Below, in pieces: positions 7,715 to 16,100 of a DNA stretch of 64,000 nt. Within the stretch, counting starts at the first letter, position 1. Each line of letters begins with the position of its first letter. Source of the stretch: Micromonospora profundi (lineage in GTDB: Bacteria > Actinomycetota > Actinomycetes > Mycobacteriales > Micromonosporaceae); assembly GCF_011927785.1 (NCBI RefSeq), contig NZ_JAATJK010000001.1, forward strand, positions 992,001 through 1,056,000. The letters run 5' to 3'. The translations under genes and the position numbers were made by a program. Below the pieces are notes generated by a model, which did not search any database, was not told the origin of the DNA, and saw only the letters and a program-made list of their open reading frames with translations.

Positions 7715-8472
7715 GCCCGTCCACCCTTCACCGTTGCAGGGTCGTCGTCGGCGACCCACCCGAGCACCGTCGGATCGCCGACCACGTCGCGTACCTCGAA
7801 TCGGGCGAAGAGCTCCTCGGCGTACCAGCCCGCGGTGGGGGTTCGCATGATCGCCGCCCGATGCTCCGGGTGACGGTACGCGAACGCCACCAGGTCCGTC
7901 GGGTCGCGCCACACACTGACCGTGCCCTGCCACCCCAGCGGCGCCTCACCGACACCGAAGCGGGCCAGCAGCCCCGGCGCGTCGCGCAGGGCGGCTGCCA
8001 CCGGCGGGATCGCCCGCCAGAAGGTGGCCGCCCGGCGGGCCCGCAACCGGGCGCGGGTCAGCGCCAGCACCGGCCCGGTGACCCGGCCGCCCGGCGGATC
8101 GCCGAACGGCTGCTGGCCGGACCACTCGCCCCGACTGCTCACCGGGCGCAGGTCGACCCGGGCCTGGGCGAGGGCGATCCGCGCCCAGGCACGCCCCACC
8201 GGCGAGCCGTCGAAGCCGGCCGCCTCGGCGGGGGAGTCCCACACTGTCAACGCCGCCCACCGGGTCAGGTCGGCGTCACCCGGCCCGAAGCTGGTGCCGG
8301 TCCCGGTGCCCAGCAGCTTGCCGAACCGGACGCCCGGCAGTGCCCGCAGCCGGCGAGGGTCCACAGCCATCCTGGTCAGCGCCCGGGGCAACGCGCCGCG
8401 GGAGGTCCGCCACACGTGCAGGGTGACCAGCTCCGGTACGACGTTCGTGTGCCCGCTGGTTCGTTCGCTCAC
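7711..8472 (-). CDS. Spheroidene monooxygenase-like (CrtA family) protein
   Basis: 253 residues. The layout matches CrtA-like oxygenases: VTLHVWRTSRGALPRAL near the N terminus, LPGVRFGKLLGTGTGTSF, RWAALTVWDSPAEAAGF, and the C-terminal SVWRDPTDLVAFAYRHPEH. The family inserts keto groups into acyclic carotenoids, usually with heme. This would add a keto function to the pigment processed by the downstream enzymes. It starts inside the end of the ybaK-like gene (ATGA) and ends inside the GNAT start. The assignment rests on overall pattern and operon context, without verified catalytic residues. Confidence 0.78.
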   Translation of the reverse strand: MSERTSGHTNVVPELVTLHVWRTSRGALPRALTRMAVDPRRLRALPGVRFGKLLGTGTGTSFGPGDADLTRWAALTVWDSPAEAAGFDGSPVGRAWARIALAQARVDLRPVSSRGEWSGQQPFGDPPGGRVTGPVLALTRARLRARRAATFWRAIPPVAAALRDAPGLLARFGVGEAPLGWQGTVSVWRDPTDLVAFAYRHPEHRAAIMRTPTAGWYAEELFARFEVRDVVGDPTVLGWVADDDPATVKGGRA

Positions 8473-8957
8473 GCCACCTCGGCCGGCGTACCGGCGGTGA
8501 CCCGCAGCAGCTCGGCGTAGGTGGTCGGGAAGACCGCCTGCGGCACGCCACCCGCGGCCCAGATCTCCGGGTACGCCGCCAGCGCCGTGTCCACAAGCGT
8601 GCGCAGCGCCTGCGGGTGCCCGAGCGGTGCGACCCCGCCGATCGGCTGCCCGGTGTGCTGCCGGACGAACTCCGGGGTGGCCCGGCGCAACCGGGTGACT
8701 CCGATCGACGCGGCCAGGCCTGTGGTGTTCACCCGGTGCGCGCCGGAGGTGAGGACGAGCAGTGGCGCGCCGTCCGCGTCGAAGATCAGCGAGTTGGCGA
8801 TCTGGCCGACCTCGACGCTGAGCGCCTCGGCGGCCGCGGCGGCGGTGTGCACCGCTTCGGGCAGCAGGCGGACTGTGCTGGGTCGGCCGGCGCCGTCGAG
8901 CGCACCGACGCCGTCGAGCGCGTCCTGCACCGCCCGTACGTTCGGGTGTGGCTGCAT
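8469..8957 (-). CDS. YbaK/EbsC-type aminoacyl-tRNA deacylase
   Basis: 162 residues. The YbaK/ProX editing-domain fold is recognisable from VEVGQIANSLIFDADGAPLLVLTSG, HRVNTTGLAASIGVTRLRRA and the glycine loop GQPIGGVAPLGHP. Members hydrolyse mischarged Cys-tRNA(Pro) or related species in the cytoplasm. It is the first gene of the coupled carotenoid operon, with no obvious metabolic link. The ATG at 8957 is chosen because AAGAAT lies six nucleotides upstream and the family N terminus HPNVRAV follows at once; a GTG at 8972 would add five residues. Confidence 0.88.
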   Translation of the reverse strand: MQPHPNVRAVQDALDGVGALDGAGRPSTVRLLPEAVHTAAAAAEALSVEVGQIANSLIFDADGAPLLVLTSGAHRVNTTGLAASIGVTRLRRATPEFVRQHTGQPIGGVAPLGHPQALRTLVDTALAAYPEIWAAGGVPQAVFPTTYAELLRVTAGTPAEVA

Positions 8958-9126
8958 GTCGCCATTCTTCACGGTCCGCCCGCGAACGGTTCAGCCGGCC
9001 ACGCCGAAGCCCGCTTCACCATGCGTCGTGTCGTCGTGTCGGTGCGGCTCACCACGCCCGATGGGTTCAGTCGGCGCGTCACACGTTGCGTTTTCGTCGG
9101 AGGGGAGGTGTACTGTCAACAGCAGT

Positions 9127-9142
9127 TAGAACGAGTGTTCGA
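9127..9142. promoter_or_regulatory. LexA (SOS) box
   Basis: TAGAACGAGTGTTCGA contains a perfect GAAC-N4-GTTC palindrome (9129-9140). It is close to the actinobacterial consensus TCGAAC-N4-GTTCGA, with a complete 3' half. It lies about 11 nt after a TACTGT hexamer, a repressor position, and heads the imuA-imuB-dnaE2 set known to be LexA-controlled in mycobacteria. Confidence 0.8.
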
Positions 9143-9269
9143 TTGTCTCGTACGCTCGTTCCAACCAGCCGGAGCGCGGTGTTTCGCGGCGCCAGCTCCG
9201 GGCGGTGCGGCTCCGCGGGCCGCACCTGGGTTTCCGGGCAGTCGCGAGCCCGGTCCCGACAGGCAGGAG

Positions 9270-9308
9270 CGTCGCCCGCCGCCCACGACCCCCGGGCGGC
9301 GGGCGACG
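9270..9308 (+). other. 15 bp perfect hairpin in the mutasome leader
   Basis: Arms 9270-9284 and 9294-9308 are perfectly complementary around a 9 nt loop. Not followed by a T run, so a simple terminator is unlikely. Confidence 0.65.
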
Positions 9309-9321
9309 AACCCGCCGGTAC

Positions 9322-9364
9322 GCCGGCCGGGTGTGGTGTGGGGAAGCATCCACACCCGGCCGGC
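9322..9364 (+). other. Second 15 bp perfect hairpin in the mutasome leader
   Basis: Arms 9322-9336 and 9350-9364 pair perfectly around a 13 nt loop, 13 nt after the first hairpin. No T run follows. Confidence 0.65.
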
Positions 9365-9462
9365 CACCCACGGTGCGCCTTCCTCCGCACCACCGACCTA
9401 GGCGTCTTTCGCTGGCGGCACCACTGCGCCGGTCGACGCCCGGCCACGTGGAGGAGACAGCC

Positions 9463-9912
9463 ATGCCGACCAACTCAGCTCAGGCACCGACGGTGCCGGC
9501 GCACGTGCTGCCGCACCGCACCCCCGCCCAGCTGCTCAGGTTGGCCCGGCGCGGGCTTGTCGAGGCCAACCAGACCGGACCTGACGGCCTGCGCTACGCG
9601 GCCGCCCATCTGGCGGCGCTGCGCGCGGCGGCCGCCCTGCTCGCCGCCCGGGCTCGGCCTGCGCCGAGCCGGCGTAACCGGATCACCAGCGTCTGGGTCC
9701 TGCTCTGCGCCGTCGCCCCCGAGCTCGACGAGTGGGCCCGCTTCTTCGCCGCCGGGGCCAGCAAACGGGCCGCTGCCGAGGCCGGCATCCCACGGGTGGT
9801 CACCGCCCGGGAGGCCGACGACCTGCTCCGCGCCGCCGAGCAGTTCGTCACGGTGGTGGAGACCGCGCTCGGCGTGGCCCACCAGCCGGCCCTGGACGGC
9901 TTCGCCGCCTGA
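9463..9912 (+). CDS. SAV_6107-like HEPN-domain protein
   Basis: 149 residues, all helical in character. The pattern LLRLARRGLVEANQT, LRYAAAHLAALRAAAALLAARARP and SVWVLLCAVAPELDEWARFFAAGASKRAAAEAG matches the actinobacterial SAV_6107 HEPN family; I rely on memory of that family. HEPN folds often serve as RNases or partner-binding helices, but this group has no assigned activity. It precedes imuA by 95 bp and lies behind the LexA-type box, so it is probably the first cistron of the SOS mutasome operon. The ATG has the strong ribosome-binding site GGAGGAGA. Confidence 0.82.
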   Translation: MPTNSAQAPTVPAHVLPHRTPAQLLRLARRGLVEANQTGPDGLRYAAAHLAALRAAAALLAARARPAPSRRNRITSVWVLLCAVAPELDEWARFFAAGASKRAAAEAGIPRVVTAREADDLLRAAEQFVTVVETALGVAHQPALDGFAA

Positions 9913-10007
9913 TCCCGCCACGACGCCGGCCGTCCGGCCGCCGGCCGGTCGACGTCACGGCTGGCCGGTCCTGACCTGTTCCACAGCAACGACGGGGGGT
10001 TGGTCCG

Positions 10008-10928
10008 ATGGCGGGCCGCATGGTGGTCGGTTCCGCTGCTCTGGCCGATCTGGTACGCCCGGCGAGCGCATCCGATCCGGTCGCCGACCAGCGGGTGCTA
10101 CCGGTGGCACCCGAGCTGACCGGCCTCCTGCCCAACCGGGGTCTGCGCCGAGGCAGCACCATCGCGGTCGCCGCCGGTCAACCCCAGCGCAGCGGTGGCA
10201 CCTCGCTGGTGCTGGCCCTGCTCGCCGAGGCATCCCGGGCCGGCTCGTGGTGCGCCGTGGTCGGAGTGCCGACGCTCGGCGCGGGTGCGGCAGCCGAGCT
10301 CGGCATCGCCCTGGACCGGCTGGCCCTGGTGCCGAACCCGGGCCCCGAATGGGCCACTGTGGTCGCCGCGCTGATCGACGGGGTGGACGTCGTGGTCACC
10401 GCCGTACCGGCCGCCGTCTCCGCCTCGGTCGCCACCCGGCTGGCCGCCCGGGCCCGGCAGCGCGGCAGTGTGCTCGTCCCGTACGGCCGGTGGGACGGCG
10501 CGGACGTGACGTTGCAGGTGGTCCGTGGGCTCTGGGAAGGGCTCGGCCAGGGGCGGGGGCGGTTGCGTCGCCGGGAGGTCACCGTCTCGGCGCGCGGACG
10601 CGGAGCGGCCGCACGACCCAAGGAGATCAAGGTCTGGCTCCCCGGTGACGAGCTCACCCGGGTGATTCCCCGGGCGGTGTCCTCCACCGTGGGCCGACGA
10701 TCGACGGTGCCCTTCGACGGACGACCTCACCCGGTGCCGTCCGCGGATGATCGGTTTGGTCCGGTGCGGTCGACCGGTGAGCAGTCCCATCAGGTGTCGC
10801 CGGTGGGTGATCGGTTTGGTCCGGCGTCGTCGGCCGGTGAGCGGCCTCGTCCGGCGTCGCCGGCAGGTGACAGGTCCCGTGCCGAAGCCGGTCGACCGGG
10901 CTCTCTCACCCTGGTCGGCCCGGCGTGA
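10008..10928 (+). CDS. imuA: ImuA-like RecA-fold mutasome protein
   Basis: 306 residues. The first 210 resemble the RecA-like accessory subunit of the ImuA-ImuB-DnaE2 translesion complex: LPVAPELTGLLPNRGLRRGS, then a P-loop position that reads AGQPQRSGGTSL without the usual Lys, then DVVVTAVPAAVSASVATRLAARARQ. ATP hydrolysis is therefore doubtful. The C-terminal 80 residues are a disordered tail with 20-residue tandem repeats (GDRFGP, AGERPRPASPAGDR). The GTG/ATG choice is settled by the conserved MVVGSAALADLVRP start region. imuB follows after 157 bp. Confidence 0.85.
   Translation: MAGRMVVGSAALADLVRPASASDPVADQRVLPVAPELTGLLPNRGLRRGSTIAVAAGQPQRSGGTSLVLALLAEASRAGSWCAVVGVPTLGAGAAAELGIALDRLALVPNPGPEWATVVAALIDGVDVVVTAVPAAVSASVATRLAARARQRGSVLVPYGRWDGADVTLQVVRGLWEGLGQGRGRLRRREVTVSARGRGAAARPKEIKVWLPGDELTRVIPRAVSSTVGRRSTVPFDGRPHPVPSADDRFGPVRSTGEQSHQVSPVGDRFGPASSAGERPRPASPAGDRSRAEAGRPGSLTLVGPA
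10741..10885 (+). repeat. 60 bp tandem repeat in the imuA tail
   Basis: Units begin near 10748, 10808 and 10868, spaced exactly 60 bp, with TGATCGGTTTGGTCCGG conserved in the first two copies. They encode the 20-residue repeats at the C terminus of ImuA. Confidence 0.75.
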
Positions 10929-11085
10929 CGTCGGTGGTCGGGGCAACCAGATGTGTCCCCGCGACGGTGTGCCCGGCCGGAGGTGCGGGCTGCGTGGTCG
11001 GTCGGATCGACCCCTGGTCCGGACCATCGACGGCGGTGCGGTTGATCGGGGTCGTGCGGGCCGGGTGCGGTCCGGGAGGCACCGG

Positions 11086-13056
11086 GTGACCGGCTCGCCG
11101 GTCCGGACCCTGCTGCTGTGGTGTCCGGACTGGCCGGTGCTCGCCGCCGAGATCGTCGACGGGGTGCCGGCCACGAGTCCGGTCGCCGTCCTGCACGACA
11201 ACCGGGTGGTCGCCTGCTCCGAGCAGGCCCGCGCCGAGGGGATACGTCGAGGGCTGCGCAAGCGGGAGGCGCAGAGCCGTTGCCCACAGCTCACCGTCGT
11301 GGAGTACGACCCGGGCCGGGACGCCCGGGCGTTCGAGCCGGTGGTCGCCGCCGTGGAGGAGTTGGTAGCGGGTGTCGAAGTGGTTCGTCCCGGCGCCTGC
11401 GCGGTGGCCGCGCGGGGGCCGAGCCGTTACCTCGGCGGCGAGGAGGCGGCCGCCGAACGGATCATCGAGCATGTCGCCCAGTCGTGCCTTGTGGAGAGCC
11501 AGGTGGGCATCGCCGACGGGGTGTTCGCCGCCGGGTTGGCCGCCCGCGCCGGCCGGGTGGTGCCACCGGGTGGGACGCCCGCGTTCCTGGCCGGGTTGCC
11601 GGTCGAGGCGCTGGGCCGGTCGGCGCTTGCCGATCTGCTGCGCCGACTGGGAGTGCGGACCCTCGGTGACTTCGCCGCGCTGCCGGCCGGCGACGTGCTG
11701 GCCCGGTTCGGGTTCGACGGCGCGCTGGCCCACCGGCTCGCCGCCGGGCGGGATCATCGCCCGCTCGCCGTCCGGCAGCCGCCGACCGACCTGACGGTGA
11801 CCGCCGAGCACGACGAGCCGATCGACCGGGTCGATGCGGCGGCGTTCGCCGCCCGCGCGCTGGCGGAACGGTTGCACGACCGGCTCGCCGGGTACGGGCT
11901 GGCCTGCACCCGGCTCGGCATCGAGGCGGTCACCGCGCACGGGCAGGAACTGCACCGGGTGTGGCGGCACGACGGTCTGCTCACCGCAGCGGCCATCGCC
12001 GATCGAGTGCGCTGGCAGTTGGACGGCTGGCTTTCCGGCAGCAACGGTCGTGCCGGCGCCCGCCCGGCCCGGCCGACGGCTGGCATCATCCGGCTGCGGC
12101 TGGTCCCGGACGGAGTGATCGCCCAGGCTGGCCTCCAGGTCGGTCTCTGGGGGGAGACCGGTGAAGAGCGGGAACGGGCGCACCGGGCGTTGAGCCGTGT
12201 GCAGGGCATCCTCGGCCCGGAAGCAGTGGTCACCGCGGTGCTCGGCGGCGGGCGCTCCCCGACCGACCAGGTGCGACTGGTGCCCTGGGGCGACGAACGG
12301 CTCCCCGACCGTCCCGGCCCACCACCGCTGCCGGACGAGCCGATCGCTACCGACGGCCGGTTTCCGGGTGCTGCCAGCGCCGGCGGCGTTGCGGGCGGCG
12401 GCCGGGTCGCGGGCGTTGACGGTGTCACCGGCGCCAGCGGCGTTGCGGGCGGCGGTCGGGTTGCGGGCGATAGCGGCGCGGCTGGCGTTGGCCGGGCCGC
12501 CATCGCTGGCAGCGACACCGGCGCCGGCGGGGTGGCGGGCGCTCGGCGGGCCGCGGATGCTGGCCAGGCTCCAGGCGTTGCTGGCGCTGGTGGGGTTGCC
12601 GGCGCCGGCGAGGTTGGAGGCACTGGTCGGGCCGTTGGTGCCGGTCGAGCTGCTGGCGGTGGCCGGGCAGCTGGAGTTGGCCGAGCTGCTGGCGTTGGTC
12701 GGGCTGCTGGCCGTGGTGGGGGCGGAGTTCCGCCGTGGCCCGGTCGGCTGCCGCGGCCCTCACCAGCGGTGGTGCTGCCGAGCCCCCTCGCCGCGACCGT
12801 GCATGACGCCGCTGGCGAGGCGGTGGTGATCAGCGCGCGGCTGGCGGTGAGCGCCCCGCTTGCCCGGCTGGTGGTCGGCACCGGTCGGCCAGCGGAGATC
12901 GTCGGCTGGGCCGGCCCGTGGCCGGTGGACGAGCGATGGTGGGCTCCGGCCGAGGCGCGGAGGCGGGCCCGGTTCCAGGTCTGCCTGGCCGATGGCACCG
13001 CTCTGCTGCTCGCTGTCGAGGCCGGGCAGTGGCTGGTGGAGGCGATCTATGACTGA
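11086..13056 (+). CDS. imuB: ImuB, catalytically inactive Y-family polymerase homologue
   Basis: 656 residues. The N-terminal Y-family fold starts LLLWCPDWPVLAAE, where active DinB proteins have HVDMDAFFA, so the metal-binding Asp pair is not conserved. This is typical of ImuB, which acts as the clamp-binding scaffold for DnaE2. A candidate beta-clamp motif QVRLVPWG lies near residue 400. From about 430 to 555 there is a Gly/Ala/Val/Arg-rich linker of short repeats such as GVAGGGRVAG and GRAAGVGRAAG. The conserved C terminus (WAGPWPVDERWW to WLVEAIYD) follows. The GTG start has GGGAGG upstream; the longer frame from 10747 is imuA overlap. Confidence 0.9.
   Translation: MTGSPVRTLLLWCPDWPVLAAEIVDGVPATSPVAVLHDNRVVACSEQARAEGIRRGLRKREAQSRCPQLTVVEYDPGRDARAFEPVVAAVEELVAGVEVVRPGACAVAARGPSRYLGGEEAAAERIIEHVAQSCLVESQVGIADGVFAAGLAARAGRVVPPGGTPAFLAGLPVEALGRSALADLLRRLGVRTLGDFAALPAGDVLARFGFDGALAHRLAAGRDHRPLAVRQPPTDLTVTAEHDEPIDRVDAAAFAARALAERLHDRLAGYGLACTRLGIEAVTAHGQELHRVWRHDGLLTAAAIADRVRWQLDGWLSGSNGRAGARPARPTAGIIRLRLVPDGVIAQAGLQVGLWGETGEERERAHRALSRVQGILGPEAVVTAVLGGGRSPTDQVRLVPWGDERLPDRPGPPPLPDEPIATDGRFPGAASAGGVAGGGRVAGVDGVTGASGVAGGGRVAGDSGAAGVGRAAIAGSDTGAGGVAGARRAADAGQAPGVAGAGGVAGAGEVGGTGRAVGAGRAAGGGRAAGVGRAAGVGRAAGRGGGGVPPWPGRLPRPSPAVVLPSPLAATVHDAAGEAVVISARLAVSAPLARLVVGTGRPAEIVGWAGPWPVDERWWAPAEARRRARFQVCLADGTALLLAVEAGQWLVEAIYD
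12380..12745 (+). repeat. Low-complexity repeat tract inside imuB
   Basis: Degenerate GGC-GGN-rich repeats of about 15-36 bp encode the Gly/Ala/Val linker. The reading frame is kept throughout. Confidence 0.7.
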
Positions 13057-13083
13057 GCGTTCAGATGGACGCCGGCCTAGCCG

Positions 13084-13160
13084 TGATCGACTCGGCATCA
13101 CGGAAATCGGGGTATCCCGCCCCTTCGGACACCCCGATTTCCATGATGTCGAGTGGATCA
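13084..13160. repeat. imuB-dnaE2 intergenic inverted repeat
   Basis: Two 30 nt arms (13084-13113 and 13131-13160) match at 27 of 30 positions around a 17 nt loop; the core GGAAATCGGGGT/ACCCCGATTTCC is perfect. It follows the imuB stop by 27 bp and ends 28 bp before dnaE2. It may terminate or process the transcript. Confidence 0.8.
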
Positions 13161-13188
13161 AGCCGGTGGGCGCCCTGGGGGCGTGCAG

Positions 13189-16100
13189 GTGAGCTTCCAC
13201 AACCCGAAGATGCCCTGGTCGGAGCTGGAGCAGGTGCTCTCCGGCCGTCCCGGCGGGGGCCGGTCTGGCGATGGCCGTCCCGGCGGGGGCCGTTCTGGGG
13301 ACGGCCGGGCGAGCCGGGGTGAACGGCACCTGCACGTGGTGGACCCGCTCGCCGTGGACGCCGACGGCGGGGACTCCCCGGCCTGGAGTCGCCGCCGCGA
13401 GCAGTACCAGCCGCCAGAGTTGGCCCGTCCCGACGATGTGGTGCCCTACGCGGAGTTGCACGCGCACACCAACTTCAGCTTCCTGGACGGCGCCAGCCAC
13501 CCCGAGGAGCTGGCCGAGGAGGCGGCCCGCCTGGGGCTCACCGCGCTCGCCGTGACCGACCACGACGGCTTCTACGGCGTGGTCCGGTTCGCCGAGGCGG
13601 CCCGTACGCTGGGCCTGCCGACGATCTTCGGCGCGGAGCTCTCGCTGGGGTTGCCCGGCCCGCAGAACGGCGAACCCGACCCGCACGGCACGCACCTGCT
13701 GGTGCTCGCGCACGGCCATGAGGGGTACGCCCGGCTGGCCACCACCATCGCCCGCGCGCATCTGCGCGGCGGGGAGAAGGGCCGCCCGGTCTACGGGGAG
13801 CTGGAGGAGGTCGCCGCCGAGCTGCGTGACCACGTGCTGGTGTTGACCGGCTGCCGCAAGGGGCACGTGCCGGCGGCGCTGCTCAGCGAGGGCGTGGACG
13901 CGGCGGCCCGCGAGTTGGACCGGCTGACCACGCTGTTCGGCGCGGAGACGGTGGCGGTGGAGCTGACCGACCACGGTCACCCGGTCGACGCCGACCGCAA
14001 CGACGCGCTCGCCGAGTTGGCCGCCGCGGCCGGGCTGCCGACGGTGGCCAGCAACAACGTGCACTACGCCACGCCGGGCCGACGTCGGCTGGCCACCACC
14101 GTCGCCGCCGTACGGGCCCGGCGCAGTCTGGACGAGATCGACGGGTGGCTGCCCGCTGCGGCCACCGCCCACCTGCGCAGCGGGGCGGAGATGGCGGCCC
14201 GGTTCGCCGCGTACCCGGGTGCGGTGGCGCGGGCCGCGGAGTTCGGCGCGGAGCTGGCCTTCGACCTCCAACTGGTCGCGCCGCGGCTGCCGGCGTACCC
14301 GGTGCCGCCGGGGCACACCGAGATGAGTTGGCTGCGGAAGCTGACCGCCGACGGCGCGCGGGAGCGCTACGGCCCGCCGCAGGCGCACCCGGCGGCGTAC
14401 GCGCAGCTCGACCACGAGCTGAACATGATCGAGGAGCTGGGCTTCCCCGGCTACTTCCTTGTGGTCTACGACATCGTCGCGTTCTGCCGTGAGCAGGACA
14501 TCTACTGCCAGGGCCGGGGGTCGGCGGCCAACTCGGCGGTCTGCTACGCGCTGCGGATCACCAACGTGGATGCGGTTCGGCACCGGCTGCTGTTCGAGCG
14601 GTTCCTCGCCCCGGAGCGGGACGGCCCACCGGACATCGACGTGGACATCGAGTCCGATCGCCGGGAGGAGGTGATCCAGCACGTCTACACCCGCTACGGC
14701 CGGGAGCACGCCGCCCAGGTCGCCAACGTCATCTCCTACCGGCCCCGGTCGGCGGTGCGGGACGTGGCCAAGGCGTTCGGCTTCTCACCGGGGCAGCAGG
14801 ACGCCTGGAGCAAGCAGATCGACAGGTGGGGTTCGGTGGCCACTGTCGACGTCGAGGGCATCCCGGAGCAGGTGGTGGAGTACGCCAACGAGTTGCAGAC
14901 GTTCCCCCGGCACCTGGGCATCCACTCCGGAGGCATGGTGATCTGCGACCGGCCGGTGATCGAGGTCTGCCCTGTGGAGTGGGGGCGGATGCCCGGGCGC
15001 AGCGTGTTGCAGTGGGACAAGGACGACTGCGCGGCGGTCGGCCTGGTCAAGTTCGACCTGCTCGGCCTCGGCATGCTCTCCGCGCTGCACTACGGCTACG
15101 ACATGATCGGGTCCAGGCTGGATCTCGGTGACATGACGCTCGACGACCCCGAGGTCTACGACATGCTCTGCCGGGCCGACTCGGTCGGGGTGTTCCAGGT
15201 GGAGAGCCGCGCCCAGATGGCCACCCTGCCCCGGCTCAAGCCCCGCGAGTTCTACGACCTGGTGGTGGAGGTGGCGCTGATCCGGCCCGGCCCGATCCAG
15301 GGCGGTTCGGTGCACCCGTTCATCAGGCGTAAGAACGGCCAGGAACCTGTGACGTTCGCGCACCCGTTGATGCGCAACGCCCTGGAGAAGACCCTTGGTG
15401 TGCCGCTGTTCCAGGAGCAGTTGATGCAGCTCGCCATCGACCTGGCGGGCTTCGACGCGGCCGAGGCCGACCAGCTGCGCCGGGCGATGGGCGCGAAGCG
15501 GTCGGTCGAGCGGATGAACCGCATCGCCGACCGGCTCTACGCCGGGATGGCCGAGCGGGGCATCACCGGTGAGCTGGCCGACGACGTCTACCGCAAGCTC
15601 ACCGCGTTCGCCAGCTACGGCTTCCCGGAGAGCCACGCGATGAGCTTCGCCTACCTGGTGTACGCCAGTTCCTGGCTCAAGCGCTACCACCCGGCGCCGT
15701 TCCTGGCCGCGCTGCTCAACGCCCAGCCGATGGGGTTCTACTCCCCGCAGACCCTTGTCGACGACGCCCGCCGGCACGGGGTGGAGGTCCGCCGCCCCGA
15801 CATCAACGCCAGCGGGGCCTTGGCGGTGCTGGAATCCACCCCGGGCACCCGGTGGGGCAGCGGGCCGGGGGAGCCGCCGCACGCCTGGGGGCTGGGCGGG
15901 CCGGCGGTCCGGCTCGGGCTGTCCAGCGTGCGTACCCTCGGGGCTGACGTGGCCGAGCGGATCGAGGCCGAGCGGGCGGCGCACGGGCCGTACCGGGACA
16001 TGCCCGATCTGGCCCGGCGGGTCGGTCTCACCGCACCGCAGCTGGAGGCCCTGGCCACCGCGGACGCCTTCGCCTGTTTCGGGCTGACCCGGCGGGAGGC

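Larger units (their letters stand above)
8958..9462. other. 505 bp intergenic region with SOS control and structured leader
   Basis: No gene supported. It holds a putative promoter (TTGCGT 9086-9091, 19 nt spacer, TACTGT 9111-9116), a LexA-type box at 9127-9142 and long hairpins at 9270-9308 and 9322-9364, then the GGAGGAGA ribosome-binding site of the HEPN gene. Confidence 0.6.

Noticed and set aside
10747..11085. Longer N terminus for ImuB
   Set aside because: It overlaps the imuA tail repeats, and the GTG at 11086 has a GGGAGG ribosome-binding site directly before the conserved start.
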